NCBI RefSeq assembly: GCF_003855155.1
Contig: NZ_CP034073.1
Location: forward strand, 2,418,001-2,482,000
Length of the DNA: 64,000 nucleotides
Direction of reading: 5' to 3'
From: Shewanella psychromarinicola
GTDB taxonomy: Bacteria; Pseudomonadota; Gammaproteobacteria; Enterobacterales; Shewanellaceae
Position 1 is the stretch's first letter, and the number at the start of each line of letters is the position of its first letter. The notes below the pieces were generated by a model, which saw nothing but the letters and a program-made list of their open reading frames with translations, was not told where the DNA came from and searched no databases. The translations under genes and the position numbers were made by a program. Below, piece after piece: positions 46,710 through 57,130 of the stretch.

Positions 46710-47657
46710 GTGAATAGTTATCTAACTTCTCATGAACCTGAACATATTTTGTTAACTGGGGCAACTGGCTTTATTGGTTCTCATGTAAATGAGCTACTAG
46801 ACTATCGGTGCACTGTAGCGGTTCGAAAACCCGTTATTGAGTCAAAAAATAGTAAAACTATCATTTTGTCCAAAATTCTTGATACTGATTCAACGGTAAA
46901 TTATTTTAAAGATATCAATGCAATAATCCACTTAGCTAGTATTGCACATAAAAAGCACATCGACTTCGAAGAGTTGCAGAGTGTCAATGTTGAAAATACT
47001 TTAAAATTAGCTAGAAATGCATTAAAACATAATGTGAAAAGGTTTGTCTTTGTCAGCTCTATTGGTGTCAATGGTTTGTCTACATTAGACAAGCCATTTT
47101 CAAATTTGAGTTTGCCGGAACCACACAATCCCTATGCTAAATCTAAGTTGGATGCTGAACTAGCTTTAAAAGAGTTAGCTCGTGAAACTGCTTTAGAGCT
47201 CGTAATTGTACGACCTACATTAGTTTACGGTGCACAAGCTCCTGGCAGCTTTGGTTCGTTAACCAAGCTTGTTCATCTATTACCATTCTTACCTTTTGGT
47301 TTGGCGAGTAATAAGCGAGACTTTATTTACGTTCAAAATTTGGCCAGCTTACTAATAACTTGTGCTAAGCATCCAAATGCAGCAGGTCATACTTTTTTAG
47401 CTTCTGATGGTGAAACTGTTTCTATTAAAGAGTTCACTAATGAGATAGCAGGGGGGTTAAATAAAAATTTAATTCAACTTCCTTTTCCTGTTAGTCTTAT
47501 GAGGTTATCTGCTCGTTTAATGGGTAAATCCGCAATGGTGGAACAATTACTAGGTAATTTACAGGTGGATTCATCTAATGCTCAGGAAGTTTTAGGCTGG
47601 ACTCCCCCTTACACAATGAAGCAAGCAATGGCTTCACTTTCTGAGAAAACAAAATGA
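46710..47657 (+). CDS. NAD-dependent epimerase, UDP-GlcNAc/UDP-Glc 4-epimerase type
   Basis: A 315-residue extended SDR: LLTGATGFIGSHV at the cofactor, FVSSIGVNG and NPYAKSKLDAE with intact Tyr-x3-Lys. It resembles WbpV-like epimerases that supply the first sugar for the adjoining phosphoglycosyl transferase. The GTG start at 46710 has TGAGGT upstream. The stop overlaps the next ATG by four bases. Confidence 0.85.
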   Translation: MNSYLTSHEPEHILLTGATGFIGSHVNELLDYRCTVAVRKPVIESKNSKTIILSKILDTDSTVNYFKDINAIIHLASIAHKKHIDFEELQSVNVENTLKLARNALKHNVKRFVFVSSIGVNGLSTLDKPFSNLSLPEPHNPYAKSKLDAELALKELARETALELVIVRPTLVYGAQAPGSFGSLTKLVHLLPFLPFGLASNKRDFIYVQNLASLLITCAKHPNAAGHTFLASDGETVSIKEFTNEIAGGLNKNLIQLPFPVSLMRLSARLMGKSAMVEQLLGNLQVDSSNAQEVLGWTPPYTMKQAMASLSEKTK

Positions 47658-48202
47658 TTCGTGTATTAGATTTTTTTGCTGCATTCTTCGGTTTACTTCT
47701 TTTATGGCCTGTTTTACTGGTTGTTACCTTTATTGGCATGTTTGATACTGGTTCACCCATTTTTGTTCAAACTCGTGTAGGCAGAAATAAAAAACCGTTT
47801 AAATTGATAAAGTTTCGTACTATGTCGGTTGAAACACAATCAGTAGCTAGTCACTTAGCCAGTAATGCTTCGATTACAAAATTGGGGGATTTTCTGCGTA
47901 AAACTAAAATTGATGAGTTACCACAACTGATTAACGTGGTTAAAGGTGAAATGAGTTTAGTTGGTCCTCGTCCTAATCTTTTTAATCAAGAAGAGTTAAT
48001 TAAAGAGCGTGATACATTAGGTGTTTATGATGTATTGCCTGGCGTGACGGGGTTAGCACAAGTTCAAAATATTGATATGTCAACGCCAAAGCTTTTAGCT
48101 CAAACAGACAAGCAGATGATTGATACGCTGAATATCAAAAACTATTTTAAATACATCTTGATGACGGTCACGGGTAGTGGTTCTGGCGATGCTGTAAAAT
48201 AG
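47654..48202 (+). CDS. Undecaprenyl-phosphate sugar phosphotransferase, PglC/WbaP type
   Basis: A 182-residue monotopic phosphoglycosyl transferase (PF02397). A single re-entrant N-terminal helix ([22 protein letters not shown]) precedes [42 protein letters not shown] and [10 protein letters not shown]. It starts repeat-unit assembly on the lipid carrier. It is preceded by an overlapping epimerase that probably provides its substrate. Confidence 0.92.
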   Translation: MIRVLDFFAAFFGLLLLWPVLLVVTFIGMFDTGSPIFVQTRVGRNKKPFKLIKFRTMSVETQSVASHLASNASITKLGDFLRKTKIDELPQLINVVKGEMSLVGPRPNLFNQEELIKERDTLGVYDVLPGVTGLAQVQNIDMSTPKLLAQTDKQMIDTLNIKNYFKYILMTVTGSGSGDAVK

Positions 48203-48508
48203 GTCTATCTATTGGTGAACAGTTGCTAAGTGATTAACCTGATTAGGGTTGTTTGCCTTCACTGTGTCTCAATGTCACCGAAACAGTGAAAAAGGTGTCT
48301 CAGCGGCTTCTTTCATCATTTATCAAAAGGTTGTTGAGTCGTTATTTGCTATGATAGTTTTAACTGGCTTAACGCTATCATTAGCTTTACGCCTTATTGC
48401 ACAGAGATAAAAGCATCTTGTGCTAAACTCACCCAGCTCATTTTTCCCGTAGTCTAGCCGTGTTGTAAGATGTAATACATTATGAAATTGATTAATTTGG
48501 AGCTAAAA

Positions 48509-50443
48509 ATGGATTTTTTGCAACGTATATTTTCTTTACCCCGCAATCAAAAACGTTTGGTCAGTTTAACGATCGATTCGGTATTTTTAATTTGTGCTTT
48601 TTGGGGCGCCCTTTTAGTTCGACTTGATGATATCAGTGTATTGAGTAACAGTACCTTTTGGTCTGTTATTTTAGTTGTTATGCCGATCAGTTTAGTCGCC
48701 TTTGCTAAATTAGGTTTGTACCGTGCAGTGCTTCGTTACATGGGATTACAAGCCCTGGTAGCTATTTTAGTCGGTATTACTGTTTCAACTATTTCACTAG
48801 TGCTAGTGTCTTTTTATGCTGAAGCGAATATCCCCCGCACTGTTCCACTGATTTATGCTGCATTTTCACTTGTGTTTATTGGCGGTTCAAGAACGATCGT
48901 TCGATCTATTGTCGGTTCTGGAATGAAGCGCAGTGGCGAGGCGGTGATTATTTATGGTGCTGGCGTGAGTGGTAGGCAGTTATTGACCTCATTAGTACAA
49001 AGTCACGAATATTATCCATTTGCCTTTGTTGATGACGATGTGTGCTTGCATGGTACTGTTATTCAAGGTGTTCATGTTCATTCGCCTTCTATAATCCGTA
49101 AATTGATTAAACAAAAATCGGCAACTAAAGTGTTACTTGCTATGCCAAGTGCTAGTCGTGCAAAGCGCCAAGAGATACTCACTCGACTCGAACCGTTAGC
49201 CATCCAAATATTGACCATTCCCGCAATGGCCGATTTAGTTAATGGCACCAAGCTTTATAGTGATATTAAAGAAGTGGAAATTGATGACTTACTTGGCCGT
49301 GACGCAGTAAATCCTCGCGAAGACCTTTTGTCTGCCAATATTAAAGATAAAGTGGTCATGGTGACGGGTGCCGGTGGTTCAATTGGGTCTGAATTATGTC
49401 GACAGATTTTAAAGCAGTCGCCTAGAAAGTTAGTTCTTTTCGAGTTGTCTGAATTTGCCTTATATGCCATTGATCGTGAATTAAATGCCACAGCAAAAGA
49501 GCTCGGACTAGATGTTAGAATTTTACCTATTATGGGTTCTGTTCAGCGGGAAAATCGAGTACAAGCTGTTATGCAGTCGTTTGGGGTACAAACGGTTTAT
49601 CATGCTGCTGCGTATAAACATGTACCTTTAGTTGAACATAATGTGGTTGAAGGCGTGCGTAACAATGTATTTGGTACGCTTTATACCGCTAGAGCGGCGA
49701 TTGCAGCAAAGGTTGAGAAATTTGTGCTGGTTTCAACGGATAAAGCCGTGCGTCCGACCAACGTGATGGGTACGACTAAACGCATGGCAGAATTAGTATT
49801 ACAGGCGTTATCTCGTGAGCAAAATAAAACGCGTTTTTGTATGGTGCGCTTTGGTAATGTGCTCGGTTCATCGGGTTCAGTGGTGCCTTTGTTTAGAACT
49901 CAAATCGCTAATGGGGGGCCGGTTACGGTCACACACCCTGAAATTACTCGTTTCTTTATGACCATACCTGAAGCTTCACAATTAGTTATTCAAGCTGGAG
50001 CCATGGGCAAGGGCGGCGATGTATTTGTGCTGGATATGGGTAAGTCAGTAAAGATTGTTGATTTAGCTGAAAAAATGATCCGCTTAAGTGGTTATGAAGT
50101 TCGCAGTGATAAAAACCCAGAAGGTGATATTTCAATCGAGTTTAGTGGTTTACGCCCTGGTGAGAAACTATACGAAGAACTGCTTATTGGTGATGATGTA
50201 ACGGGTACTGAACATGAACGGATTATGACTGCAAATGAATTGTATTTAACATGGGCTGATTATTCGGTGATTTTAGATCGTTTAGATTTGGCTTGTCATG
50301 AATTTAATCATGAAGCTATTCGTGACATTTTACTCAAAACCCCTACAGGTTTTGCGCCTACTGATGGTATTTGTGATTTAGTTTATCAGCAAAAAGCTAA
50401 AAATCTTGCCGCTGCCAAAAAAGTCATTAGTTTTGCATCTTAA
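48509..50443 (+). CDS. UDP-sugar 4,6-dehydratase, WbpM/PglF-like membrane protein
   Basis: About 644 residues: four N-terminal membrane helices, a CoA-binding-like Rossmann region (IIYGAGVSGRQLLTSLV) and a C-terminal SDR (VVMVTGAGGSIGSELCRQIL, PTNVMGTTKRMAEL, in which Met replaces the usual Tyr, as in this family). It makes UDP-4-keto-6-deoxy-HexNAc. The ATG at 48509 with GGAG 7 bp upstream is preferred to 48482. Composition returns to the genome-like level. Confidence 0.92.
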   Translation: MDFLQRIFSLPRNQKRLVSLTIDSVFLICAFWGALLVRLDDISVLSNSTFWSVILVVMPISLVAFAKLGLYRAVLRYMGLQALVAILVGITVSTISLVLVSFYAEANIPRTVPLIYAAFSLVFIGGSRTIVRSIVGSGMKRSGEAVIIYGAGVSGRQLLTSLVQSHEYYPFAFVDDDVCLHGTVIQGVHVHSPSIIRKLIKQKSATKVLLAMPSASRAKRQEILTRLEPLAIQILTIPAMADLVNGTKLYSDIKEVEIDDLLGRDAVNPREDLLSANIKDKVVMVTGAGGSIGSELCRQILKQSPRKLVLFELSEFALYAIDRELNATAKELGLDVRILPIMGSVQRENRVQAVMQSFGVQTVYHAAAYKHVPLVEHNVVEGVRNNVFGTLYTARAAIAAKVEKFVLVSTDKAVRPTNVMGTTKRMAELVLQALSREQNKTRFCMVRFGNVLGSSGSVVPLFRTQIANGGPVTVTHPEITRFFMTIPEASQLVIQAGAMGKGGDVFVLDMGKSVKIVDLAEKMIRLSGYEVRSDKNPEGDISIEFSGLRPGEKLYEELLIGDDVTGTEHERIMTANELYLTWADYSVILDRLDLACHEFNHEAIRDILLKTPTGFAPTDGICDLVYQQKAKNLAAAKKVISFAS

Positions 50444-50502
50444 ATTCTATTATGACTTTGATGCATTTAATTCATCGCTAATTAATCACTAACTATAGGG
50501 TT

Positions 50503-50531
50503 AGCCTGAATCTAAATATTAGATTTAGGCT
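50503..50531 (+). terminator. Hairpin before galU, weak terminator or attenuator
   Basis: AGCCTGAATCTAA (50503-50515) pairs with TTAGATTTAGGCT (50519-50531) over a three-base loop, with one G-T pair. CATTTTG follows, so the T tract is short. It lies 20 bp before the galU start. Confidence 0.45.
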
Positions 50532-50551
50532 CATTTTGACAAGGATTTTAA

Positions 50552-51439
50552 ATGAAAGTTGTTATTCCTGTTGCTGGTCTTGGTACCCGTATGTTGCCAG
50601 CCACTAAAGCGATCCCAAAAGAAATGTTACCATTGGTTGATAAGCCGCTTATTCAATATATTGTCAATGAGTGTGTTGCTGCCGGTGTGAAAGAGATTGT
50701 GCTGGTGACTCATGCCAGTAAAAATGCCATTGAAAACCACTTTGATAAATCCTATGAGCTTGAGTCCACTTTAGAGAAGCGCGTAAAACGTCAGTTGCTT
50801 GAAGAAGTGCAAGCGATTTGTCCTAAAGACGTGACGATTATGCAAGTGCGTCAAGGTGAAGCCAAAGGCTTAGGTCACGCGGTGTTGTGTGCTTACCCAT
50901 GTATTGGCAATAATGCATTTGCAGTTGTATTACCCGACGTGGTGTTAGATGAATATACCGCTAATCAAAAAACTGAAAACTTAGCTGCGATGATAGCGCG
51001 CTATCAAGCGACATTTGCCAGCCAAATTATGGTGGCCCCAGTACCTGAAGAAGATGTGAATAAATACGGGATTGCTGATTGTGGTGGTGTAGATATCGCC
51101 CCAGGTGATTCTGCTAAAATTAAAGCTATGGTTGAAAAACCTGATGTTGGTGAAGCACCGTCAAATTTAGCCGTAGTGGGCCGCTATGTGTTGTCTGAAA
51201 AGATTTGGCGTTTACTGGCGAAAACGCCTGCCGGAGCCGGAGATGAAATTCAGTTAACTGACGCCATTGATATGCTGATTGAGCAAGACACGGTTGAAGC
51301 TTTTAACATGACCGGTAAGTCGCACGATTGCGGTGACAAACTAGGCTATATGAATGCTTTTGTTGAATATGGTCTACGCGATGCAAAGCTAGGCGCAGAC
51401 TTCAAACAAAGCGTTGAGAAGATGCTGCTTGATCAATAA
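50552..51439 (+). CDS. galU: UTP-glucose-1-phosphate uridylyltransferase
   Basis: Makes UDP-glucose. The 295-residue protein has [43 protein letters not shown] and [23 protein letters not shown], diagnostic of GalU. It supplies the polysaccharide locus and probably the NDP-glucose for glucosylglycerate. AAGGA lies upstream. A terminator follows. Confidence 0.95.
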   Translation: MKVVIPVAGLGTRMLPATKAIPKEMLPLVDKPLIQYIVNECVAAGVKEIVLVTHASKNAIENHFDKSYELESTLEKRVKRQLLEEVQAICPKDVTIMQVRQGEAKGLGHAVLCAYPCIGNNAFAVVLPDVVLDEYTANQKTENLAAMIARYQATFASQIMVAPVPEEDVNKYGIADCGGVDIAPGDSAKIKAMVEKPDVGEAPSNLAVVGRYVLSEKIWRLLAKTPAGAGDEIQLTDAIDMLIEQDTVEAFNMTGKSHDCGDKLGYMNAFVEYGLRDAKLGADFKQSVEKMLLDQ

Positions 51440-51463
51440 CACTTAATTATCATGTACTTTTAA

Positions 51464-51489
51464 ACCAACTCTTGTGTAGTTGGTTTTTT
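51464..51489 (+). terminator. Intrinsic terminator after galU
   Basis: ACCAACT (51464-51470) pairs with AGTTGGT (51478-51484), followed by TTTTTTG. Confidence 0.85.
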
Positions 51490-51509
51490 GCTTTTTTGAA
51501 TTGGCTAAA

Positions 51510-51724
51510 AGCCTAGAGGCTAGAGCGCTGCGCTGCTAGGACGCTTCGCGGCTAGAGGCTATAAAAGAAAACAGCATAGCGAAGCGACTCTAGCAGGACG
51601 AAGTCCGACTCTAGCAGCCGCAGGCACTCTATTCCTAGACCCTAGCAGGACGCAGTCCGCTCTCTGGCGAGCCTGCGAGTTCCTAGAATCTAGAACCTAG
51701 CAGTGACGAAGTCACGCCCTAGGT
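51510..51724. repeat. CTAG mini-hairpin array, block 13, inverted
   Basis: Core first (CTAGAGCGCTGCG, CGCTTCGCGG, AGGCTATAAAAG), then GNA-loop modules on the plus strand: GCGAAGC, GGACGAAGTCC, GCCGCAGGC, GGACGCAGTCC and GTGACGAAGTCAC. It ends 28 bp before glmM. It shares GGCGAGCCTGCGAG with block 8 and, with one base change, with block 15. Confidence 0.94.
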
Positions 51725-51751
51725 ACTTAAATTTTTTATATTGGAGTTTTT

Positions 51752-53101
51752 ATGTCTCGTAAGTATTTTGGCACCGATGGTGTGCGTGGGAAAGTAGGGA
51801 CGTTTCCGATCACCCCTGATTTTGCAATGAAGTTGGGTTGGGCGGCGGGTAAGGTTTTAGCGTCTACTGGTACCCAAGAAGTGTTGGTTGGTAAAGATAC
51901 CCGCAGTAGCGGTTATATGTTTGAATCGGCTATGCAGGCTGGGCTATCAGCTGCGGGCGTAAACGTGGCACTCGTTGGCCCTATGCCAACGCCAGCGGTG
52001 GCGTATTTAGCCTCGACCTTTAGAGCGGATGCGGGTGTGGTGATTAGTGCATCACATAATCCTTTTTATGATAACGGCATTAAGTTTTTTTCCAATGATG
52101 GCACTAAGCTAAATGATGAACAAGAGCTCGCCATTGAAGCGCTGTTAGAGCAAGCCCTTAATCATAATGCTATGCAGTGTGTGGCGTCTGAAGATTTGGG
52201 TAAAGTAAGGCGTATTAATGACGCGGCAGGTCGTTACATTGAGTTTTGCAAAGGGGTATTTGCTAAAGGCTTAACCTTAGCAGGGCTTAAAATTGTGGTG
52301 GATAGTGCTAATGGTGCGGCTTATCATATTGCGCCCAATGTGTACCGTGAGTTAGGTGCTGAGGTGATTAGCATTAATGATAAACCTAATGGGGTTAACA
52401 TTAATGACCGTTGCGGCGCGACCCATTTAGACAGTTTGCAAACGGCTGTGATGGCACATGAAGCTGATTTAGGTATTGCGATGGACGGTGATGCTGATCG
52501 GGTTATGTTTGTTGATCACAATGGCCACATAGTAGACGGCGACCAAATTTTGTATATTTTAGCCAAATCGGCTAAACAGCAAGGCACAATGGCAGGCGGT
52601 GTGGTTGGCACGTTAATGTCTAACCTCGGCCTTGAGATTGCCTTAAAAGCACTGGATATTCCGTTTAAACGCGCCAAAGTGGGCGACCGTTATGTCGTTG
52701 AACAATTAAAACAGACTGGCTGGCGCATTGGCGGCGAAGGCTCTGGGCATATCTTACATCTTGACCATGCCTCTACGGGTGATGCGGTAGTGGCGTCGTT
52801 ATTAGTGCTGCAAGCGGTATTACATTCCGAGCAATCGTTGGCCGAGATAGTATCGGGTATGAAAAAGTTACCTCAAGTACTGCTCAATGTTCGATTAACC
52901 GCTAACAATGCTGATGAGATATTAGCATCAGAAGCCGTAAAACAAGCAGTGATTGAAGCCGAAGCAATACTTGCCGAAAATGGCAGAGTATTATTACGTA
53001 AATCTGGCACCGAACCGCTTATTCGTGTAATGGTTGAATCAACCGATCCTGAAATGTCACTAGTACAAGCAGAGCATATCGCTAATGCAGTTCGCGCCTA
53101 A
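51752..53101 (+). CDS. glmM: Phosphoglucosamine mutase
   Basis: A 449-residue mutase interconverting glucosamine-6-P and glucosamine-1-P for UDP-GlcNAc. [13 protein letters not shown] at the N-terminus, the phosphoserine loop [18 protein letters not shown] (near residue 100), the metal loop [11 protein letters not shown] and the C-terminal [14 protein letters not shown] are all present. GGAG lies upstream. Whether it is the only glmM of the genome cannot be seen. Its first 26 codons recur at 57131. Confidence 0.93.
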   Translation: MSRKYFGTDGVRGKVGTFPITPDFAMKLGWAAGKVLASTGTQEVLVGKDTRSSGYMFESAMQAGLSAAGVNVALVGPMPTPAVAYLASTFRADAGVVISASHNPFYDNGIKFFSNDGTKLNDEQELAIEALLEQALNHNAMQCVASEDLGKVRRINDAAGRYIEFCKGVFAKGLTLAGLKIVVDSANGAAYHIAPNVYRELGAEVISINDKPNGVNINDRCGATHLDSLQTAVMAHEADLGIAMDGDADRVMFVDHNGHIVDGDQILYILAKSAKQQGTMAGGVVGTLMSNLGLEIALKALDIPFKRAKVGDRYVVEQLKQTGWRIGGEGSGHILHLDHASTGDAVVASLLVLQAVLHSEQSLAEIVSGMKKLPQVLLNVRLTANNADEILASEAVKQAVIEAEAILAENGRVLLRKSGTEPLIRVMVESTDPEMSLVQAEHIANAVRA

Positions 53102-53198
53102 CAAGAGCGGACAGCATTGTCTAGGCGCGCAGTTAAGCTATGACGTTAGCGTTTAGTTCGCGTCGGTTAGGTGATTAACCACCGCTATTTGATTATAA

Positions 53199-53227
53199 AA
53201 AAGCAGCAATCTATTTGCTGCTTTTTT
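53199..53227 (+). terminator. Intrinsic terminator after glmM
   Basis: AGCAGCAA (53202-53209) pairs with TTGCTGCT (53215-53222), followed by TTTTT, with A residues upstream. About 100 bp past the glmM stop. Confidence 0.88.
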
Positions 53228-53521
53228 AATGCTTGTAATGCCTCGTTTCAGTGATCACTTTTTAATGGCATTTAAAGTGTTTTTTAAGGCGTAAATTGAG
53301 TATACCGTTCGGTTACATTCGTTATTTTACATCTCAATTTATATGGGGTTTGATTCAGTCAATCAGATAGTTAAGGTTGATTGGGTATCGCAACCCATAA
53401 ATAGACTATCCGTTTTTGACACACTTCATCCGCCTCAACGCCGTGATTTCCGTTATAATTATCCATTAAAGTTATGTCGGACTGATATTTAGGTCATTAA
53501 ACAGATCTTGGAAGCATTTTA
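53228..53521. other. Gene-free spacer upstream of the second rml set
   Basis: About 290 bp with no gene. A TTGACA near 53418 and a TATAAT near 53454 are each good hexamers but are about 30 bp apart, so they do not form one promoter. The spacer must nevertheless drive rmlB2, since a terminator separates it from glmM. Confidence 0.5.
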
Positions 53522-54601
53522 ATGAAAATTCTAGTCACAGGTGGCGCTGGTTTTATCGGCTCTGCAGTAGTGCGCCATATCATCAATAGCACTCAAGATA
53601 ACGTCATTAATGCTGATAAACTGACCTATGCAGGTAATCTTGAATCGTTAGCGAGTATAGCGTCAAGTGATCGATATGTTTTCGAGCAAGTCGATATTTG
53701 CGATCGTGCGGAATTAGACCGAGTGTTTAAACAGCATCAGCCAAATGCCGTAATGCACCTCGCAGCAGAATCTCATGTTGATCGCTCCATCACTGGTTCA
53801 TCAGACTTTATCCAAACCAATATCGTTGGCACTTATATGCTGCTTGAGGCGACGAGAGAGTATTGGAATACCTTGTCATCTGACGCTAAGCAAGCATTTC
53901 GCTTTCATCATATATCTACCGATGAAGTGTTCGGTGATTTGCCTCACCCAGATGAGTTGCAAGGCCATAGTCCAAATGAAGCGTTAGCATTATTTACTGA
54001 AAACACTGCTTATGCGCCAAGTAGCCCTTATTCTGCATCAAAAGCATCAAGTGACCACCTAGTGAGAGCATGGTTACGCACCTACGGCTTACCTACTGTG
54101 GTGACTAATTGCTCTAACAACTACGGCCCTTATCACTTTCCTGAAAAATTGATCCCATTGGTGATCCTTAATGCGCTAGAAGGCAAGCCGCTTCCTATCT
54201 ACGGTAAAGGTGATCAAATTCGTGATTGGCTTTACGTTGAGGATCATGCCCGCGCACTTTATAAAGTGGTCACCAGTGGCAAAGTCGGTGAGACCTATAA
54301 TATTGGTGGGCATAACGAAAAGCAGAATTTAGAAGTGGTACAGACTATTTGCACCATCTTAGATGCTCTAGTGCCTAAAGACACGCCTTACGCTGAGCAA
54401 ATCACTTATGTGACAGACCGCCCCGGCCATGATCGACGATATGCCGTTGATGCGAGTAAAATCAGTAATGAATTGAACTGGCAACCACAAGAAACTTTTG
54501 AAACGGGTTTACGTAAAACCATCGAGTGGTATTTAACGAATCAAGATTGGTGTCAACATGTCCAAGATGGAACTTACAAAGGCGAGCCGTTAGGCATTTA
54601 A
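53522..54601 (+). CDS. rmlB: dTDP-glucose 4,6-dehydratase, copy 2
   Basis: A 359-residue RmlB, the same length as copy 1 and identical over long stretches, with [22 protein letters not shown] and YSASKA. The reaction is as for copy 1. It heads a second rmlB-rmlA-rmlD-rmlC run beyond the glmM terminator. The differences between copies are mostly synonymous or conservative, pointing to a within-lineage duplication or gene conversion. Confidence 0.96.
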   Translation: MKILVTGGAGFIGSAVVRHIINSTQDNVINADKLTYAGNLESLASIASSDRYVFEQVDICDRAELDRVFKQHQPNAVMHLAAESHVDRSITGSSDFIQTNIVGTYMLLEATREYWNTLSSDAKQAFRFHHISTDEVFGDLPHPDELQGHSPNEALALFTENTAYAPSSPYSASKASSDHLVRAWLRTYGLPTVVTNCSNNYGPYHFPEKLIPLVILNALEGKPLPIYGKGDQIRDWLYVEDHARALYKVVTSGKVGETYNIGGHNEKQNLEVVQTICTILDALVPKDTPYAEQITYVTDRPGHDRRYAVDASKISNELNWQPQETFETGLRKTIEWYLTNQDWCQHVQDGTYKGEPLGI

Positions 54602-54631
54602 TCTCATTACTGCAATTATTGATCTGTTGTC

Positions 54632-54673
54632 CTAGATTTATGATCCAAAACCTAGGGCCTTTTCATCTAGGAA
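54632..54673. repeat. Residual CTAG sequence between rmlB2 and rmlA2
   Basis: Three CTAG sites (in TCCTAGATTT, ACCTAGGGCC, ATCTAGGAAC) without intact hairpins, in the same place as the remnant at 35185. Confidence 0.55.
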
Positions 54674-54684
54674 CTTATTTACAC

Positions 54685-55563
54685 ATGAAAGGCATTATTT
54701 TAGCGGGCGGCTCAGGGACTCGTTTATACCCACTCACGAGAGGGGTATCCAAACAGTTATTGTCCGTGTATGACAAGCCAATGATCTACTATCCATTGTC
54801 AACATTAATGCTGGCTGGGATAAGAGACATATTGGTTATTACCACTCCAGAAGACAGCGAAAATTTTAAACGTTTACTCGGTGATGGTTCTGATTTCGGC
54901 ATTCAGTTGAGTTATGCATTACAAGTATCACCAGACGGTTTAGCGCAGGCATTTTTAATTGGCGAAGAATTCATTGGACAAGACAGTGTTTGCTTGGTGT
55001 TAGGTGATAACATCTTTTATGGGCAATCCTTCAGTAAAATATTGCAGAATGCCGCTAGCAAGGACGGTGGCGCCACAATATTTGCCTATCAAGTTAAAGA
55101 CCCTGAAAGATTTGGTGTGGTCGAGCTTGATGTCAATATGAACGCTATATCGATAGAGGAAAAGCCCGCTAAACCTAAATCAAATTATGTTGTGACGGGT
55201 TTATATTTCTACGACAACAGCGTTGTTGAAATGGCAAAACAAGTTAAGCCATCACATCGCGGCGAGTTAGAAATAACCACGTTAAATGAAATGTATTTAA
55301 CCAAGGGTAACTTGAAGGTAGAGTTGCTTGGTCGTGGTTTTGCATGGTTAGACACAGGCACATATGATAGCTTGCACGAAGCGTCTTCTTTTGTGCGTAC
55401 TATAGAGAATGTGCAAGGGCTTAAAGTGGCCTGTTTAGAAGAAATAGCCTGGCGCAACGGTTGGTTAAGTACGGATGTTCTTGCTAAATTGTCTGCACCG
55501 ATGATAAGCAGCAACGATGGTCAATATTTAGCGAATTTAGCTGGTTCGGTTTACGAGGCTTAA
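54685..55563 (+). CDS. rmlA: Glucose-1-phosphate thymidylyltransferase, copy 2
   Basis: A 292-residue RmlA. The start at 54685 ([20 protein letters not shown]) is chosen because it matches copy 1 and family starts; the frame upstream is only open by chance through the rmlB2 end. [15 protein letters not shown] and [20 protein letters not shown] confirm identity. It is more diverged from copy 1 than rmlB2 is. Confidence 0.95.
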   Translation: MKGIILAGGSGTRLYPLTRGVSKQLLSVYDKPMIYYPLSTLMLAGIRDILVITTPEDSENFKRLLGDGSDFGIQLSYALQVSPDGLAQAFLIGEEFIGQDSVCLVLGDNIFYGQSFSKILQNAASKDGGATIFAYQVKDPERFGVVELDVNMNAISIEEKPAKPKSNYVVTGLYFYDNSVVEMAKQVKPSHRGELEITTLNEMYLTKGNLKVELLGRGFAWLDTGTYDSLHEASSFVRTIENVQGLKVACLEEIAWRNGWLSTDVLAKLSAPMISSNDGQYLANLAGSVYEA

Positions 55564-55565
55564 GT

Positions 55566-56444
55566 ATGAACATATTGGTCACAGGTAAAAATGGCCAAAT
55601 TGCTAGGTGTTTAGTTAAGCAACTTAGTACTCTACCAGATGTCACCTTGTTTGCATTAGATCGTGATCAGCTTGATATAACAGACCCTATTAAGGTCAAT
55701 AAGGTTATTGCTGAGTTTTCACCCAATATCATTATCAATGCAGCTGCTTATACCGCAGTTGATAACGCGGAACAAGAAAGCGCATTGGCCTATGCAGTTA
55801 ATCGTGATGGCCCTAAATACCTAGCTGTTGCAGCGCATCAAATCAATGCCATTATTGTCCATATTTCGACCGATTATGTTTTTGCTGGTGACAGTCTTGC
55901 CGCTTATGTTGAGACTGATAACACCGAACCTCAAAGTGAGTCTGGCCGAAGTAAACTCGCTGGTGAACAAGCGGTTGCACGAGCGTGTTCGCGGCATATT
56001 ATACTCAGAACCAGTTAGACATTTGCTGAGCATGGGCATAATTTTGTCAACACTATGCTGCGTCTTGCTAAAACCAAAGCGTCTATAGGGGTTGTTGCCG
56101 ATCAGTTTGGCGGCCCAACCTATGCGGGTGATATTGCCAATGCCATAGTGACAATTGTGAAACAGCTCGTTGATGGTCATCAAGCCTACGGGATATACCA
56201 TTATTCCGGTTTTCCTCATGTCAGCTGGCATGCTTTTGCGACAAAAATTTTTGACCTTGCGGTAGCGCAAGGCGTATTGAAACAGCCCATTCAAGTTACC
56301 CCTATCACAACGCTAGACTATCCCCTCCCCGCAAAGCGCCCAGCAAACTCACGTTTAAATTGTGATAAAATCAATCAAGAATTTGGTCTTGTGCAAAGTG
56401 ATTGGCAAGCCGCATTAGTCAACATTGGAGAGTATTCACGATGA
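55566..56444 (+). pseudogene. rmlD: dTDP-4-dehydrorhamnose reductase, degenerate
   Basis: One continuous frame of 292 codons interrupted by TAG at 56016-56018, where relatives have Trp (ILRTS-stop-TFAEHGHNF in place of TSWVFAEHGHNF). Two other changes point to decay: the catalytic Tyr of YGRSK is Ser (ESGRSKLAGE), and the cofactor loop reads GKNGQIARCL, with Ala where Gly is expected. RmlD would make dTDP-L-rhamnose. No other rmlD is in the window. The 3' end overlaps the rmlC2 start. Confidence 0.9.
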
Positions 56445-56989
56445 ACGTCATCACTACACAAATTCCAGATGTGAAGATTATAGAGCCCACCGTGTTTGGC
56501 GATGATCGTGGCTTTTTTATGCAGACGTGGAGCCAGCAACAGTTTGAAGCACTCGTGACAGGCAAGCCTACCATTTTTGTACAGGATAACCATTCCAAGT
56601 CGAACAAGGGAACATTACGCGGTTTACATTATCAAACACAACACACTCAAGGAAAGCTGGTACGTGTCGTGGGCGGTGAAGTGTTTGATGTGAGCGTCGA
56701 TATTCGTAAAGGCTCACCTACCTTTGGTCAATGGGTCGGTGTTTACTTATCTGCCGCCAATAAACGCCAGTTGTGGATCCCTGAAGGCTTTGCCCATGGT
56801 TTTTATGTAACAAGCGATCAGGCTGAGTTTATTTACAAATGTACTGATTATTATTGCCCTGGATCTGAAGAGAGTATTGCCTGGAATGACCCCGCTATTG
56901 GCATTCAATGGCCGTTAACTAACCCACCTTTATTATCAAATAGAGATGCTCACCAAAGTGTATTGCTCAAGCACGCACAATGTTTATAA
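56441..56989 (+). CDS. rmlC: dTDP-4-dehydrorhamnose 3,5-epimerase, copy 2
   Basis: A 182-residue RmlC. The ATG at 56441 has GGAG upstream and overlaps the rmlD stop (ATGA). FGDDRGFFMQTWS, LRGLHYQTQHTQGKLVRV and WIPEGFAHGFYVTSD are complete. It is clearly different from copy 1 (for example HYQTQHTQGK versus HFQKMKPQGK), so this copy is not a recent duplicate. Confidence 0.94.
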   Translation: MNVITTQIPDVKIIEPTVFGDDRGFFMQTWSQQQFEALVTGKPTIFVQDNHSKSNKGTLRGLHYQTQHTQGKLVRVVGGEVFDVSVDIRKGSPTFGQWVGVYLSAANKRQLWIPEGFAHGFYVTSDQAEFIYKCTDYYCPGSEESIAWNDPAIGIQWPLTNPPLLSNRDAHQSVLLKHAQCL

Positions 56990-56992
56990 CAT

Positions 56993-57107
56993 TGTGCTGC
57001 GCTTCTAGGGCGCTTCGCTGCTAGGACCTAGGGCCTATAACCTAGAACCTAGCAGGACGTAGTCCGCTCTCCGCTCTCTGACGAGCCTGCGAGTCCGTCT
57101 TCGGCAC
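56993..57107. repeat. CTAG mini-hairpin array, block 15, inverted remnant
   Basis: GCTGCGC, GCTTCGC, several CTAG sites, GGACGTAGTCC and ACGAGCCTGCGAG. It precedes the glmM fragment just as block 13 precedes the intact glmM, so it was duplicated or exchanged together with it. Confidence 0.85.
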
Positions 57108-57130
57108 TTTTTTATTTTTGGAGTTTTTTA

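Noticed and set aside
53418..53459. A promoter formed by TTGACA and TATAAT upstream of rmlB2
   Set aside because: The hexamers are about 30 bp apart, too far for one sigma70 promoter.
55566..56444. rmlD rescued by amber suppression
   Set aside because: The catalytic Tyr and a cofactor-loop Gly are also changed, so the gene looks degenerate beyond the stop.
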